From contig VZSR01000028.1 in NCBI GenBank assembly GCA_013398615.1, forward strand, positions 7,460,031 through 7,524,030: DNA of 64,000 nucleotides, in the 5' to 3' direction. Shown here piece after piece: positions 1 through 11,800 of this stretch; position 1 is the stretch's first letter, and the number at the start of each line of letters is the position of its first letter. This DNA is from Brachypodius melanocephalos. Taxonomy: Eukaryota; Chordata; Aves; Passeriformes; Pycnonotidae. The position numbers and the translations under genes were made by a program. A model generated the notes under the pieces. It saw nothing but the letters and a program-made list of their open reading frames with translations, ran no database searches and was not told the origin of the DNA.

Positions 1-149
1 TGCTGACAGGCACAAATGGCTTTCCAGCAGCACAGATGCTAAATTTGCTGGCACTCTCTGGAGATAACATGATGGTTCCAAAACCCAATTGTGTGTGAGA
101 TCTAATAGTCGTTATATACAACAGTCTGAAATTATGGAACTGTTATTTA

Positions 150-163
150 CACACACACACACA

Positions 164-214
<51 letters not shown>

Positions 215-270
215 AAAAACCAAAAAACAAAAACCAAACAACAACAACAAAAAAACAACAAACAAAAAAA
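150..270 (+). repeat. (CA)n / (CAA)n microsatellite
   Basis: Acacacac run followed by about 15 CAA units and then an imperfect A-rich continuation. It creates a spurious polyglutamine open frame on the plus strand and a polycysteine frame on the minus strand; neither is a gene. Confidence 0.95.
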
Positions 271-875
271 AACCCTGAAATAATTTCCCTCTCTTTTAGA
301 ATTATCTAGCCTTGAGGAAAATTCATACAAGCCAATAGAAAAGAATTCCATCATATAAGTCACAAATCAATTAGCTGAACCATTGCTTGGCTGACTGTCA
401 GGCAGCTTTTAGGCTGCTGTAGTAGCTCTTGAAGAACAGTGAGTGGAATTTTGCTCTTTTTTTTTCCTTACTATGGGATATTGATGCATTTTTATGTCAC
501 TTGTATTCTCTTTGTGGGCTGTTCTTTCTGCTACCGCTCTTATCAAACAAAATATTAAAATGAAGAGCTGCTAGAAATGAGCATATTACAGATTTCTAGA
601 TCTAGTATTATAATTGAAATGTGATATTATGAAGAAAAGGCTTAATGAACAAAATCTGTTTAGGCCAATGTTTTGCAGTTTTGAAAAGAAATTACTTGAT
701 GGTAAAAAAACATGCCCATATAGAACTGATGGAAAAAAATGCAGGTTAGAAATTACCTTATGTGACAACCATGTGCCTGTTCTTAAATCACCTTTAAAAG
801 ATCCTTGAACCTCTTAGAAAGTACAATGAAGTAATTTCACAGGAAAGACACCTACATCTATGTGGTCCAGCTCAC

Positions 876-1017
876 CTCCATCCAGATTTCTGATGGGACA
901 TCAGGAACAGCTGCTTGAGCAATGAAAGCTTTTCCAAATTCAAAAGCCTTCTCTTGTGTGTGCTGTAGCTTAACACAGTTGCTGCCAGCTATAGTCACTG
1001 GGGCAAGAAAACAACCT
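876..1017 (-). CDS. Candidate internal coding exon, gene unknown
   Basis: Minus-strand 142-nt segment bounded by a strong acceptor (cctgcttctttcag) and a near-consensus donor (GAG|GTGAGC). One frame is open throughout and gives 47 complete codons after one carried-in base, entering in phase 2 and leaving in phase 0; the piece contains VKLQHTQEKAFEFGKAFIAQ and ends PSEIWME. I do not recognise the family. No neighbouring exon of the same gene was found, although the window edge is only 875 bp downstream. It could be a genuine exon, a relic, or coincidence. Confidence 0.35.
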
Positions 1018-1272
1018 CTGAAAGAAGCAGGTGCTGGTGTTAGAGTGAGATGTAAAGTCCTCCAGAAAAGTGTGTGGAAGGAAGGAAAATGTGTCCCAGG
1101 GAGACTGAGCAACATTTAGATTTGCTATTCACTCTGTGAGAGTCAAGCACATTCATCTAAATGGCTGCAGAGCTCGGTCATAGAAACATTTAGTCTGAAA
1201 AGAAGTTCTGAAGTGTCTCTCATGAATGTTACCCAGAAGTCAGTTTTGTATCATGTATTAAGCCAGGAATTT

Positions 1273-1296
1273 AAAAAAAAAAAAAAAAAAAAAAAA
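1273..1296 (+). repeat. Poly(A) tract
   Basis: A24 run. No recognisable retrocopy body lies immediately upstream. Confidence 0.9.
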
Positions 1297-4200
1297 GGTA
1301 TTACTCTTTATTCCATGTTTCCAGAAGAGAGATTAAACTGAATCTAATAATGGCTCTCATCTGCTATATAATGTAAAAACATTTTATACAAATATGTGAT
1401 CAATATGTTCACCAAACAGGCAAGGACAGGAGAGGGAGTACATGAAGCAGGCATTCATATCACCAGAGATGTCAGACAAGAGAAGCAGAACAGTCTCCTT
1501 ACTACTCGTGAAGGATGACCAGCAGAGCCAAAACCAAGATTAGCCCTGCGATATCCCTTTGGGAAAGGAGAGGGCAGCAGCACAAAAACATCACACAGTC
1601 AAGGAAAATCAGAGAAGGAAGAAACTATCATCTTGGTCTCAGATATAAGAACCCAAAGGATTTAATCAGTAGTCCTATATAGCATCAGCTCTGCAATACT
1701 GTATGCTCAGGGATAATGTGTTATAAGCCAACAGCTTTGTAGAATTAGTAAAGCATAAGGATTAATCATTGCCAAGAAGTGTGTCGTTGATGAATTATTT
1801 TGGTAAGTTTAATCTTCTAAATACTCATTACAGCCACCTGTAATTCTTTTTTCTTTATCCACATATATTCACCAGCCACAGCATTATAATAAAGATGCAC
1901 TAGGTGAGCTATAGAATGCATTGGCTGGTCTCCAGTAAATCATTTCAGTGCACAACCAGCTGTCAGCACACCTAGTCTCACTAAATGCAATACAATTACT
2001 TATTTTAACCGGTGTACCATTAAGAAGTTTTGCTTATCATGGGAGTTTTGACATCAGGTCTTTAATCTGAACATTTTATTTTTTGAATAATTGGGAAAAT
2101 AAAAAAAACACTAGGACCACAGAATCACAGTGGTGACATAGTAAACTCCCACCATGGGCCCGCCTTCTCCAGTAAAAAAAATTAACTCTGCCCAGTGGAA
2201 AAAGCAACTACAGGATCTATCCATTTTATTATTCTGGATATCTCAAGTTACCATGATGTGTGAGATTATACTCTGACATCTCTGAAGGCTCATAACTGTG
2301 GAAGATTTATTCAAAAAGACAATATAAGAATTAAGGAACACATTCCCAAAATTTATAAGCATGCTTTCTGCACAATCCCTTGGGAATACTTTTTCTTCTT
2401 CTATCATCTCTTGGAACTTAACTTTTGGAACTGTGTCCTGCTCTAAGTAGGGCCAGCATCACAAACTGATTTGAAGTCAAATTAGGCCATGAACAGGCAA
2501 GAGCAAAAGTTAGGGTAGCAGCAGAGAGAAAACCAGCAAGCCCTATCCAAACCAGTCTCCACAGGTGCCAGTCCTCCACAGAACTGGGAAGGAAAGTAAG
2601 ACTTCAGCTGGCTGTACTTATTTAATTTCTCAGTTTTCAGACCTATTTTCCAGGTGAGCTCAGCACAGGCATTCAGTATTAAAGAGCTGGGGGACAGGGG
2701 GCTGATGAGGCAGGAATAGAGAGATTCACTAACTATAGCCTTAAATATTTTCAGTCTACAGTAGCTGCAAAATATCAAAATCATAACACTGGGATTTTGC
2801 CAGAGAGGTGAAACAGTAGTTGTGTTCTAAGAATTTAGGGCATAGAAAATTAAAGACATTATTTTGATACTATTTCTTACTGCTTTGCTTTTTTTGGAAA
2901 TTCTCCCAGGACATTTCGGGTTGGTCTCTTTACACTTCCTCAATTGGTCTGTGGGGATTTCCAAAATCCAAGCTACAAATGAAGACATGCATTTTATTAT
3001 CATATCTAACACTGGGCACTATTAATAAAGGAAAATGTGATGTGTTTATATTAGTCAGAATCACATAATTTACAGGGGCAGACACAGCAGCTCGGGAGGA
3101 CTGAAAAAACCTGTATTCTCTGTAGACAGAACATGATTAAAACATTGAACACTTCTCACATCCTTTCACAGCATTAGGAAAGGGTCTGACTGTAATTTGA
3201 AGACTAAGCAGCAAACTCAATAAAAACTCCACTCATTTCTTCATTTTCCCTAACACTGCAGTTAAACAGAGAGCCCTAAACCTGCAAGAAGTCACATAGA
3301 ATCCTCAAGCTTACTGTTGGCTGGCCACGAGAAACTGTTCTAAAGACTGGATTTTAAATCACTGATTCAGTGGGGTTTTTTACTGAAATGCTGAAGTTTA
3401 CCAGTTTTCTATTTCTGGGAAAATAGGATAAAAGCACTCTAGGATTCAGGAGCAAATGGGCTTTTACAGGATATTTTCCATCTCTCATTTTGACCATTTA
3501 TTTAATTCCTTCTGTCAGTGTCTCCTATTTCGTTCCCTTGCCTGGAGATTAAACTTATTAACACAGGACAAATCACTAGGAGTTTATGCTCCCTTGCAAG
3601 GCACAATATTTGCAGGGTCCAAGAGACAAGTTCCAAAACACTGAAATACCACTGACAGTCATTGGTTGAACTGTATCTCCCTGATGAACACACTGCATAA
3701 ATGTAGCTTAGAATGAATGACAGAAGAAGGTCAAACTGAAGATTACAGCCCACCTTCAAGGTAACCCTTTTGTGACTTGATTTAAAAGCTGTGTTGGGTT
3801 CTAGTATTTAATGAAGCACAGCAACTACATACAAGTTTTACCAAAAGTCCATTTACAGTCACAATAGCCATGCTGTAATTGTGTGGTTCTCCACCAAGAA
3901 AAGCATCTAGCCAGAATTACAAACATGCATCAAATATCCCACAGTTGGAGTAGGAGGGAGGAAAAAGAAAGCCCTTTGCTTTCTCTGTCTGGTATATTAA
4001 AATGTAAAGCCTTTAGAGCCAGCTCAGTCTTTTCAATATGTACTTGGACAGTGCCCAGCAAAAAGAACCCGAGTCTCCAATAAAGTGTCTATTCTCCATC
4101 ACAAGAGGAATGAATATGTATTGAATGTATTCAATAGGCATTAATTCACCAAAGAGCTTAGGGTGATATTTCCGTTTCCAAAAAGAAGAGGAGAGCTCCA

Positions 4201-7200
4201 AAGGAAGTCACTTGGGCTGTAAACAGAAGTTTATCATATTCCACTTCCTTCTGGGATGATTTTTCTTTTTATGGCTACCTGATTTATAGCACCACACAAA
4301 GCTCAGCTGCCAAGCAAAAGGGAAACTGAGCAGCAGCAGAGGCTCCTCTCCCAGATTTTAACTCCATTCTCACTCTGGCCCACAGTGGCCACACAGCACA
4401 TGTTTGCAGCAAGTAAACCAGCCTATAGATGGAATAAAGATAACCACAGCACTCAAGTCTGCTCTCAGGAAAAAGACACTGCTTTCCCACATTCTGAGGG
4501 TGTGCCTTCCCAAAGAAACAGGAACAAACCACAGAAGCAGCACCTCTAATCCTTTTCTCACTCAAATTCTATGGTAGGAAGGAAGATGCGGTTTATGCCA
4601 GTGTATCTAACATCTGAACTTTCAACCCACACCGGCACTAAGGCACCTCGAGCCTGATCATCTGCATTTCTGTCAGATAATAGGAACAGATGGTGATATT
4701 TGATACAAACTAATCAGCTAACTTAGCAAAGACTTGGGTATACATTTTTATAACAAGGCATCTGATGAGGCTTGATAAATAAAATTTCCCATGGGAACAG
4801 AACACTGGAAATACCACCCTTGTAATAGAAAAATATAACTACTTCAATAAAGAGCAAGTGAAGGTAACCTTAATTATAGAAACCTCAGTGTTCGCAATAT
4901 TTATGCTACTAGAATTACATTTGCAAAATATATTTGCCAAAAGGTGACTTTCTCACAGCTAATAAATGTCAGCAGACAAATCAGTCATGAATGTCCTGTT
5001 CTTTTCCTAGAGAATCCATCTGCAGTATTACAAGCATTATCAAATAAAATAACTGGAACTAAACTTTTAGTTTAAAAGGAAATTTTTATTAAGTGCTCTT
5101 TTTCAGAAAGTGCTAATTTTTATTATCATTAACATTGGAGGTTTTTCAAAGACTTGACTGATTCACCCCCAGCCCCCCCCCCAAAAAAATGCCCTGACCT
5201 GAAGTGTCCAATTTCTGTGACTTTTTTACAGGGAAGATTAACCCATTTGTTTTTATTACTTTTGGCTGTCAGAAGAATAGTGATCTAAAAAGCTTCAGGG
5301 TAAAAATAGACAGCTTTGCTTGCTAATTTTCTTTTCTCATTTTAGAACTAAAATATATTTCAGAGATTATTTTTACCCTTCCTTCTGAATGTATTTTTAT
5401 TTAGGGAAAATATTAGAGCTACTATAATGGCATCTCAGCTGTGCTGAGAATGAGCAAAGAAGTTTATTTAGCAGAACAGGATACAATAAAACTTGCTTTG
5501 TTTTGTCTGATCTCTTGCACATGAGAGGATATCCATTATTGACCAAGAGCCAACAATGAGTTCAGCTATAAACTGAGTTAGCAGCTAACTCTGCACAACT
5601 CAGAAAGCTCAGCCTTTTTCCGTGCACAATTCATATTTTAAGTGCTATTTGTATTATATTCCAGAGCAGCTTAAATTGTTCTTCCCACAGGACATTCAAG
5701 ATCACAGGGTAAAATTGCTTTAGTGTCAATGCAAATTCGTGAGATTCTGGTATTCCAGAGGTGAACACTTAATTGTGCCACCGTCACTCTAGCTGGTTTA
5801 TTGCTCAGACTGTAGATGAATTTCACCTGAGAAAAACTGGATTTCACACTGCAAGAGCTTTCCTGTCTGCAGACAACATGAAAACAATAACTACACAACA
5901 GGAGCAACAGTTGACAGGCCCATTTGGTGTTTTATCAGGTTTACCTGTCTAGGATAAATGGATCACTCACACCATGGACTAACAGTCATCACCGTAGAAT
6001 AATAAAATCACTAAACTGGAAGGAACTTATGGTTGTTTTGTAGGCAAACCTCTTGCTCAAAGCAAGGTCAACAGAAATAACTGTGTCAGCAAAATAGGTA
6101 TTTCTCTTAAAAGATACACAAACCTAGTAAGTTTCTCTGTTAACTTTTACACTTTGAGGCTCTTTAAAACTTGATATCTTTAATATTGAATGCAAGAAGT
6201 GAACTAACAGCATCAGTAGAAAGGTCTTCCAAACAAAATGCTATTCTGCTTGGTAGTGCAGTACGACACCTGTTTCTTTGGCTCATGTACTAATTTCTCA
6301 GCAGGAAGGCAAGAAGCAGAGGTATGTTTATTTGAACAGCTGAAGAGCAGTGCAAAGACTTGATGGGAAGACCATGACCTACAAGAATTTCTCTATTGCC
6401 AGCTGTTTTTAAAACTTGTATCAAGTTGAAACTATCACATATAACAAAGAACTGGGAATTTCTTACTTAGTGAAGTGAAAGATACAAAGTTTTTACCTGA
6501 TGCTTTGAAGAAAAATTAAAAACAAACATTTACAAAATATTTTTTTTCTTTTTGTCCCCATGGATCTTATTCTCAGCAGCAATAATCCCCACGTTTTTAG
6601 CCTTCTTCACACCTTTCAGCTAGGGATCAAGTTCAACACAAAAAAATAAGCTAGGAGGAGGTAAATGGAGTGTACTCTATAATTCCCGGTAGACAGCCAG
6701 TGCCTACCCTTACATTTTGAATTCTTGGTCACAGTGAAGTAGTGCTGAAAAAAATCTTCATGTTCAGGCTCTGTTCTAACTTAAAAAAAAAATCCACTGT
6801 TGGAAAAAAAAAAAAAAGAAAAGAAAAAAATAATTAAAAAATTCTACAGAGGAGTATTGATTGCAAATGAAAGAAAAAGTACTTCTGACTTGAAAACAAG
6901 GAGGAAAGAGTCCTCATTTTACTGACAGAAACATGACAGAATTAATGACAGTATCTCATAAAACTCCACTTTATGAATATTACGTGTCACATTTCAACAT
7001 GAAGTAACACGATGGATGTAAGCGAGCACCAGATAGATTCCTTCAGCTGTGGGAAGAAGAAAAGTGTGGGAAAATACAGATGGGAGGGGTAAAGAAACCA
7101 GTGCTGACCTTTGTTCAAAGTTCCCAAGAGTAAATACAAAGCAAATCATAGCTCACATTGTGGCAACTGTTTATGGTGCCCTACGTTTGATTTGTGAACT

Positions 7201-7320
7201 GTGCTGTACTCAATAACAGCAGAAAAGAATGAGCATACAATCCCTCTTCAATTCTTCAGTAATTCTAAGACAAAACCCACTTAAGTGTGAGCTATTTTAT
7301 ATCCAGTGCAATGCCCAAGG
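1297..7320. other. AT-rich intergenic DNA, no gene seen
   Basis: Only short open frames on both strands, one C-run at about 5175 and the CR1 relic at 5993-6095. Nothing else could be supported. Confidence 0.6.
5993..6095 (-). mobile_element. CR1 LINE 3' relic
   Basis: Short diverged match to the CR1 3' end in reverse complement: aatcactaaactggaaggaa followed by cctcttgctcaaagcaaggt. Only about 100 bp and clearly old. Confidence 0.5.
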
Positions 7321-7404
7321 GATTTTTTTTTCTGTTATTCCTTTTTCTTCTCTATTTTTTTTCCTTTAGTCTTTTTTTTTTTTTCTCTCTCTTTTTCCTT
7401 CTTT
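7321..7404 (+). repeat. Polypyrimidine tract
   Basis: About 80 bp of nearly pure T/C on the plus strand, a simple-sequence tract immediately before the open-frame cluster at 7.4-8.8 kb. It resembles an exaggerated 3' splice-site pyrimidine tract, but no AG follows it at the right distance. Confidence 0.8.
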
Positions 7405-8814
7405 GGTTGCAATTCTCAACTGAATATCAAAATGAACTAAACAAAGTTGAAAAGGAAAAGTTATATTCTTTTTCAGGAACAAAGAATGGGCCTCCAGTAT
7501 GCTGTTCCTCAGAAGAGGTGCATACAATCTCCTACCTATATGCTTTCACATGTATTAACGGTGTTTAAAAATTATTCTTCATCATTTTGCATTCATTAAA
7601 GTAGTGTTTCTCAAAGTATATGTGCTGCTACCTTGAAAACTCTTTCTCTCCTAAAAATACTGCCCTTTTTTGTGTCCTATTATTTTATTTCTAAGAAAAC
7701 TCACACAATAAGTATTCTCAGACATGAAAACATTAAGACATAAAATGAAAAAGCCACTGTCTCCACCCTGCAAAGCCACTCAGCTGTGTACAGAGATCTT
7801 CCAGGAGCATTGTCGGTGTTTTAAAACACTTGAATTGCTGCCAGATGTGCAAGATATGAAATCAGTTTATTGCTGCAGGGTGAGATTTACCAGAGAAAGG
7901 TCCAACCCTAATGATGTTTACAGGCATTGAATACAACACAATAGAAACTCAGAATGTGGCTAGTGTAGATATGAATGAGAAAGGCTTTCTAAGAATTAAG
8001 GAATATAAACTGATATTTCACAGAGAAATTACTAAGTTCTTCCCAGAATTCAAAAGAACAAGGAGGTTTAGATTTCCTCACAGACAGAAACAGGACTTGT
8101 ACATTACCTTTTCTCATCATAATAATTCATTACTGATCAAACAAAGACTTTTCAATCCTTTACCATTTTAGACAAGTTTTTTCTCTTGTAAAGCTGGAGA
8201 GTAGACCCTTCCAGACCCTTTATTCATTAGCTGTGAAAGACACTGCCTCCTCAGTCACATCATCCTACTCCATTGAGAAAAGTGGGGACTCAGCCATTCT
8301 CCTAGCCCTGTGTGCTACGAAATATACTCCTCCTTCTTGCATGCTAAAAGGTGTACAAATGAGGCAAGGATTTATAGAATCATCCAAACTGTCAGATCCT
8401 CCTGAGATTATCCACCAAATAAAATTGGATCTAGAGCTCGACTATTACTTTTTCCAAAACCTGCTCACAGTTAGCATTCCAAAACAGGGTAATGATTTTT
8501 GTCACTCCCCTACAAAGCAAGGGCAGAGCCTTGAAAAAGGATGCTGGCATGCTAAAAATACCAGTAAAAACAGGGATAGTGTCTCAAGAGGACAAAGCAT
8601 CATTATTTCACTTACTTTAGCTTGGATAGCTCATGGCTTGGGTTTACCTCATGATGGTTCCCTAAAGAAATACAGTTTCTCACAGAGATTTTTTTTTCAC
8701 AGCTCCTATTCTATGAATTTCACTGCCAGCAAGTATGACCATGAGCAAGAATCCTTTTTACATCATTGTTTTTGCAATTCTGAATTTGGCATCAAGGTAC
8801 AAAATAAAAACTAG
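7397..8814 (+). pseudogene. Possible decayed or unrecognised coding region
   Basis: A run of plus-strand open frames that overlap as the frame changes: 7397-7568, 7724-7930, 7911-8171, then a long one open from 8137 to the stop at 8814 (225 codons). The last is far longer than expected by chance at this AT content, and no comparable minus-strand frames occur. This is what a coding exon with a few frameshifts looks like. Residue content is mixed, with no clear domain. The region starts after a long pyrimidine tract (7321-7404). I do not recognise the protein. By remembered synteny ZSWIM2 should lie downstream of FAM171B in the opposite direction, but I could not match this to it. Confidence 0.35.
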
Positions 8815-11800
8815 AATAGAACAACTGGTTTCTTAGCGTGTGCCCTTTTTTAATTTAAGCTTTTCAATAATTTTGAGTCTATTCTTGACAAACAGTACAA
8901 TCCAACAAAAAAACCCATATGATGACTTCCTTTATCCTCACAAAAAATAAGATCAACCAACCAACTAGAACACACTCACATAGTTAACACAGATCAACTT
9001 TCAGACATTGCAAAGAACTCCAGCCCCCTCTTGTGACAAACCATCAGAAGACAAGCACCGTTTCACAGTGTGACCCTGCACAGTTTGAAGCTGTTTCCAT
9101 CCCAATAAAATTCCTTTTGAAAGACTGTGAGGCTGGAAGGAGATTACTTGGCCTCCTGTAGTCGCAATCCTCTCTGTCTTAACTTGGCTACAAAGGTAAC
9201 ATTCAGATAAAATTGCACCAAGTAAGAACAAGAAGGCTTTTTTTACTAATCAGCATGAATTCCTTCCACTTCTGTCACTTAAGGGTTGTTAAACCTACTG
9301 GATATAAAAAAGTAGTTTTGGTATAATATCTGGTTGCAGTGGTACATAATGAACACAGCTTTTAGGGCCACAGAATTAGCAGATTCTCTTTAATCAGAGC
9401 AATTTTAGCATAAATTCTTCATGAACACAGTTGGCAAAAGGGCAAAGGACTAAGAAAAGAAGAACACGTGGCAAAATGCCCATTAAATTCATTAGGGTAT
9501 GAAAAAAGCTAACAACACTCAGGACTCAGGCAGGATCCCAAACATAGGGTTAATTATCCTAGTTCAAAAGGATTGGATTGACCCTTCCAATATTATATAA
9601 TTTCTAGTCCAGGAATTTACCCACAGGTAGGTAAAATACATTGCAGATGTTCTGAAGATGTAGAGAAGGGGTTTGCCTCCGCTACGCAGACTTGAAGAAG
9701 CATTTGGGGTCCTGAACATGACCAGTCTTCAGAGCTGTGATGGGCTGACAACTCTGCACAGACATACAAGTCCAAGCTAACAAACCTTCAGCTGAGCATA
9801 ACTGGGAAAGAATCCATTGCATCCAAATGCACAGCAACACTTAAAGTGCAAACCACTTTCTAAAAGTTTTCCAAATACAAATGCTCTGAATCACCCCCTC
9901 AAACATTGATAGTAAAGTTGTCAATATGCCTCTTCATAACAAAGACACATCCATTAAGACAGAAAAGCCTTCAGTTATTTCCAAAATGTACAGTCAGGAG
10001 AGTGCTGTCATCTGATGTGTTTGAAAACCTTTCGTAGTTCAGAGCATCTCAGTAGCTCCAGCTTGCATGCACATACTCTGCAGAGTTTCACAGGAAGCTA
10101 CGGAGATCTGTATGAAGCTGCACAAATCTTTGGAGAGAATTGCTAAGAATCAGTCTTCTAGAGTGTTAGAACTGGAATTGTTTAATGTCATTTCTGTGAA
10201 CTGCAGATAGATCAAAAGCTTCAGATTAATTAAGATGATCAGTTGTATGTACAAGCAGGCTACCTACTCACCTCAGACCATATCAAAATTAAGTACCAGA
10301 TCTCAGCAGTTCAACTTAAATTACTCCACTGACTGGCTTTGCTCAAAGACTGAGCACACGTAAAAATTCAAAAATGGCAGTAGAAAAATAATATCTCTCA
10401 TGTTTCTTGTAGAACCACAAGCATAGTCCTCCAAGCGCCTCTTCTCTGAGTGAGCCATCTGCTCTGAATAAGCAGTTTAAATGCCAACTCACTAAAAGGT
10501 TTCCCTCAGCCTCATCTCTTGTTTCTCTAGTTTCACCATCTGTTTAATTCTGGTCATTTCCTCACTGACACCCTTTATCTTTTACTCTATCAGTGAGCAC
10601 AGGTTTTTCAGCACTTGGACTGGAGCTAACACAAAGGGATGCCAAGCAGGATTTATAGCTTGCTGTAGCAATGGATAATTCAGTTTGAAGTCATGAACAA
10701 ATAGATTGTTTTAAGTCAAGTTTAAGCAGATGTGTGATGGCATGGCAATACACTTGGATAAAGCTGTAAGTGCCATTTAATTTCATTAATCATTCAATAC
10801 CCTACCTTCAGTTCTGTAGCCTGCCCTTGCTCCTACCTCTAGCCATGCTTGTCACTGGTACAGGTGCATATCTGCTCATTATGCCTACACATAATGCTCT
10901 GTAATGTCATGTGGCCACACATCCCTTTTCCAGCTGGTAGAAAATATTTTATCTATGAACAATCCACTTCCTCTCCCACTTCTTTTCCCCCAGCAAAACC
11001 CTGACAAACCTTTCTGATGTGATGTAAACCCAGATGTTTACACATACACAAAGTCTGCAGCACTGATAGAGACCTTAATATAAAATAATGTGAAATAATT
11101 CAAGCACTTTCATTTACAAGTAAAACAGAAGAAATTGATAGGATTATAGCAGGATGTGACAATGCCTAGTTTCTATTCACAGCAGTAACTCTGCAGTGGA
11201 ATAGCAAGAATTACTTGTCATTATGGTTTATACGTGATTCAAAGCTCATGTATTATTGTTACCCTCATTCTCCACCTCAGAGCAGTGACCTAAAGTAGTG
11301 CTAAATGCCAGCAGTTTTTAGGGACAACCTCTGAGCCCAGCTGCTGCCATCCCCTGTGTGAGATGAATAGCTTTACCAGCAGTGTCTCTGAGCTTCTGTT
11401 GCTCTGAATCCACCATTTCTTGCTCTTGGTGCCCTGTCAGACACACAGGCACCTTAGGAATGCAGAGGGTTGTGTTGGAGTCATAACACGATCCCCCTTA
11501 CTCATCTCTCATTCCTCTTCACCAGACTTGCACAGCTGCTTGCTGTTTCCATCCACACCACACCCCAAAGTGGCAGGACATGAGCACTGGAAACAGGATC
11601 TATACTTCTGAATGGAAAAAGCTCAAGGTCTGGTTTCTCATTTAAAGTAATCTACTGATCTCAATAGAGGAAGTAAACCATTTTAAGGCCCTTCTGAAAG
11701 TATATTTAGCTCTTGGCATAGCCACTGATGGTGTGAAAACAGTGATACAGGTAGAAAGATGGGACAAATTGCAGTATGGCACTCACTGGCACTGCCATCA

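Noticed and set aside
89..363. Polyglutamine (plus) and polycysteine (minus) open frames
   Set aside because: Both come from translating the (CAA)n microsatellite; no coding context.
2110..2165. Possible CR1 3' end (cacagaatcacag)
   Set aside because: Only a dozen bases fit the CR1 terminus and the following sequence does not continue the match.
5671..5907. Minus-strand frame preceded by an acceptor-like sequence (tttttctcag)
   Set aside because: No convincing donor, no family match, and frames of this size are common by chance here.
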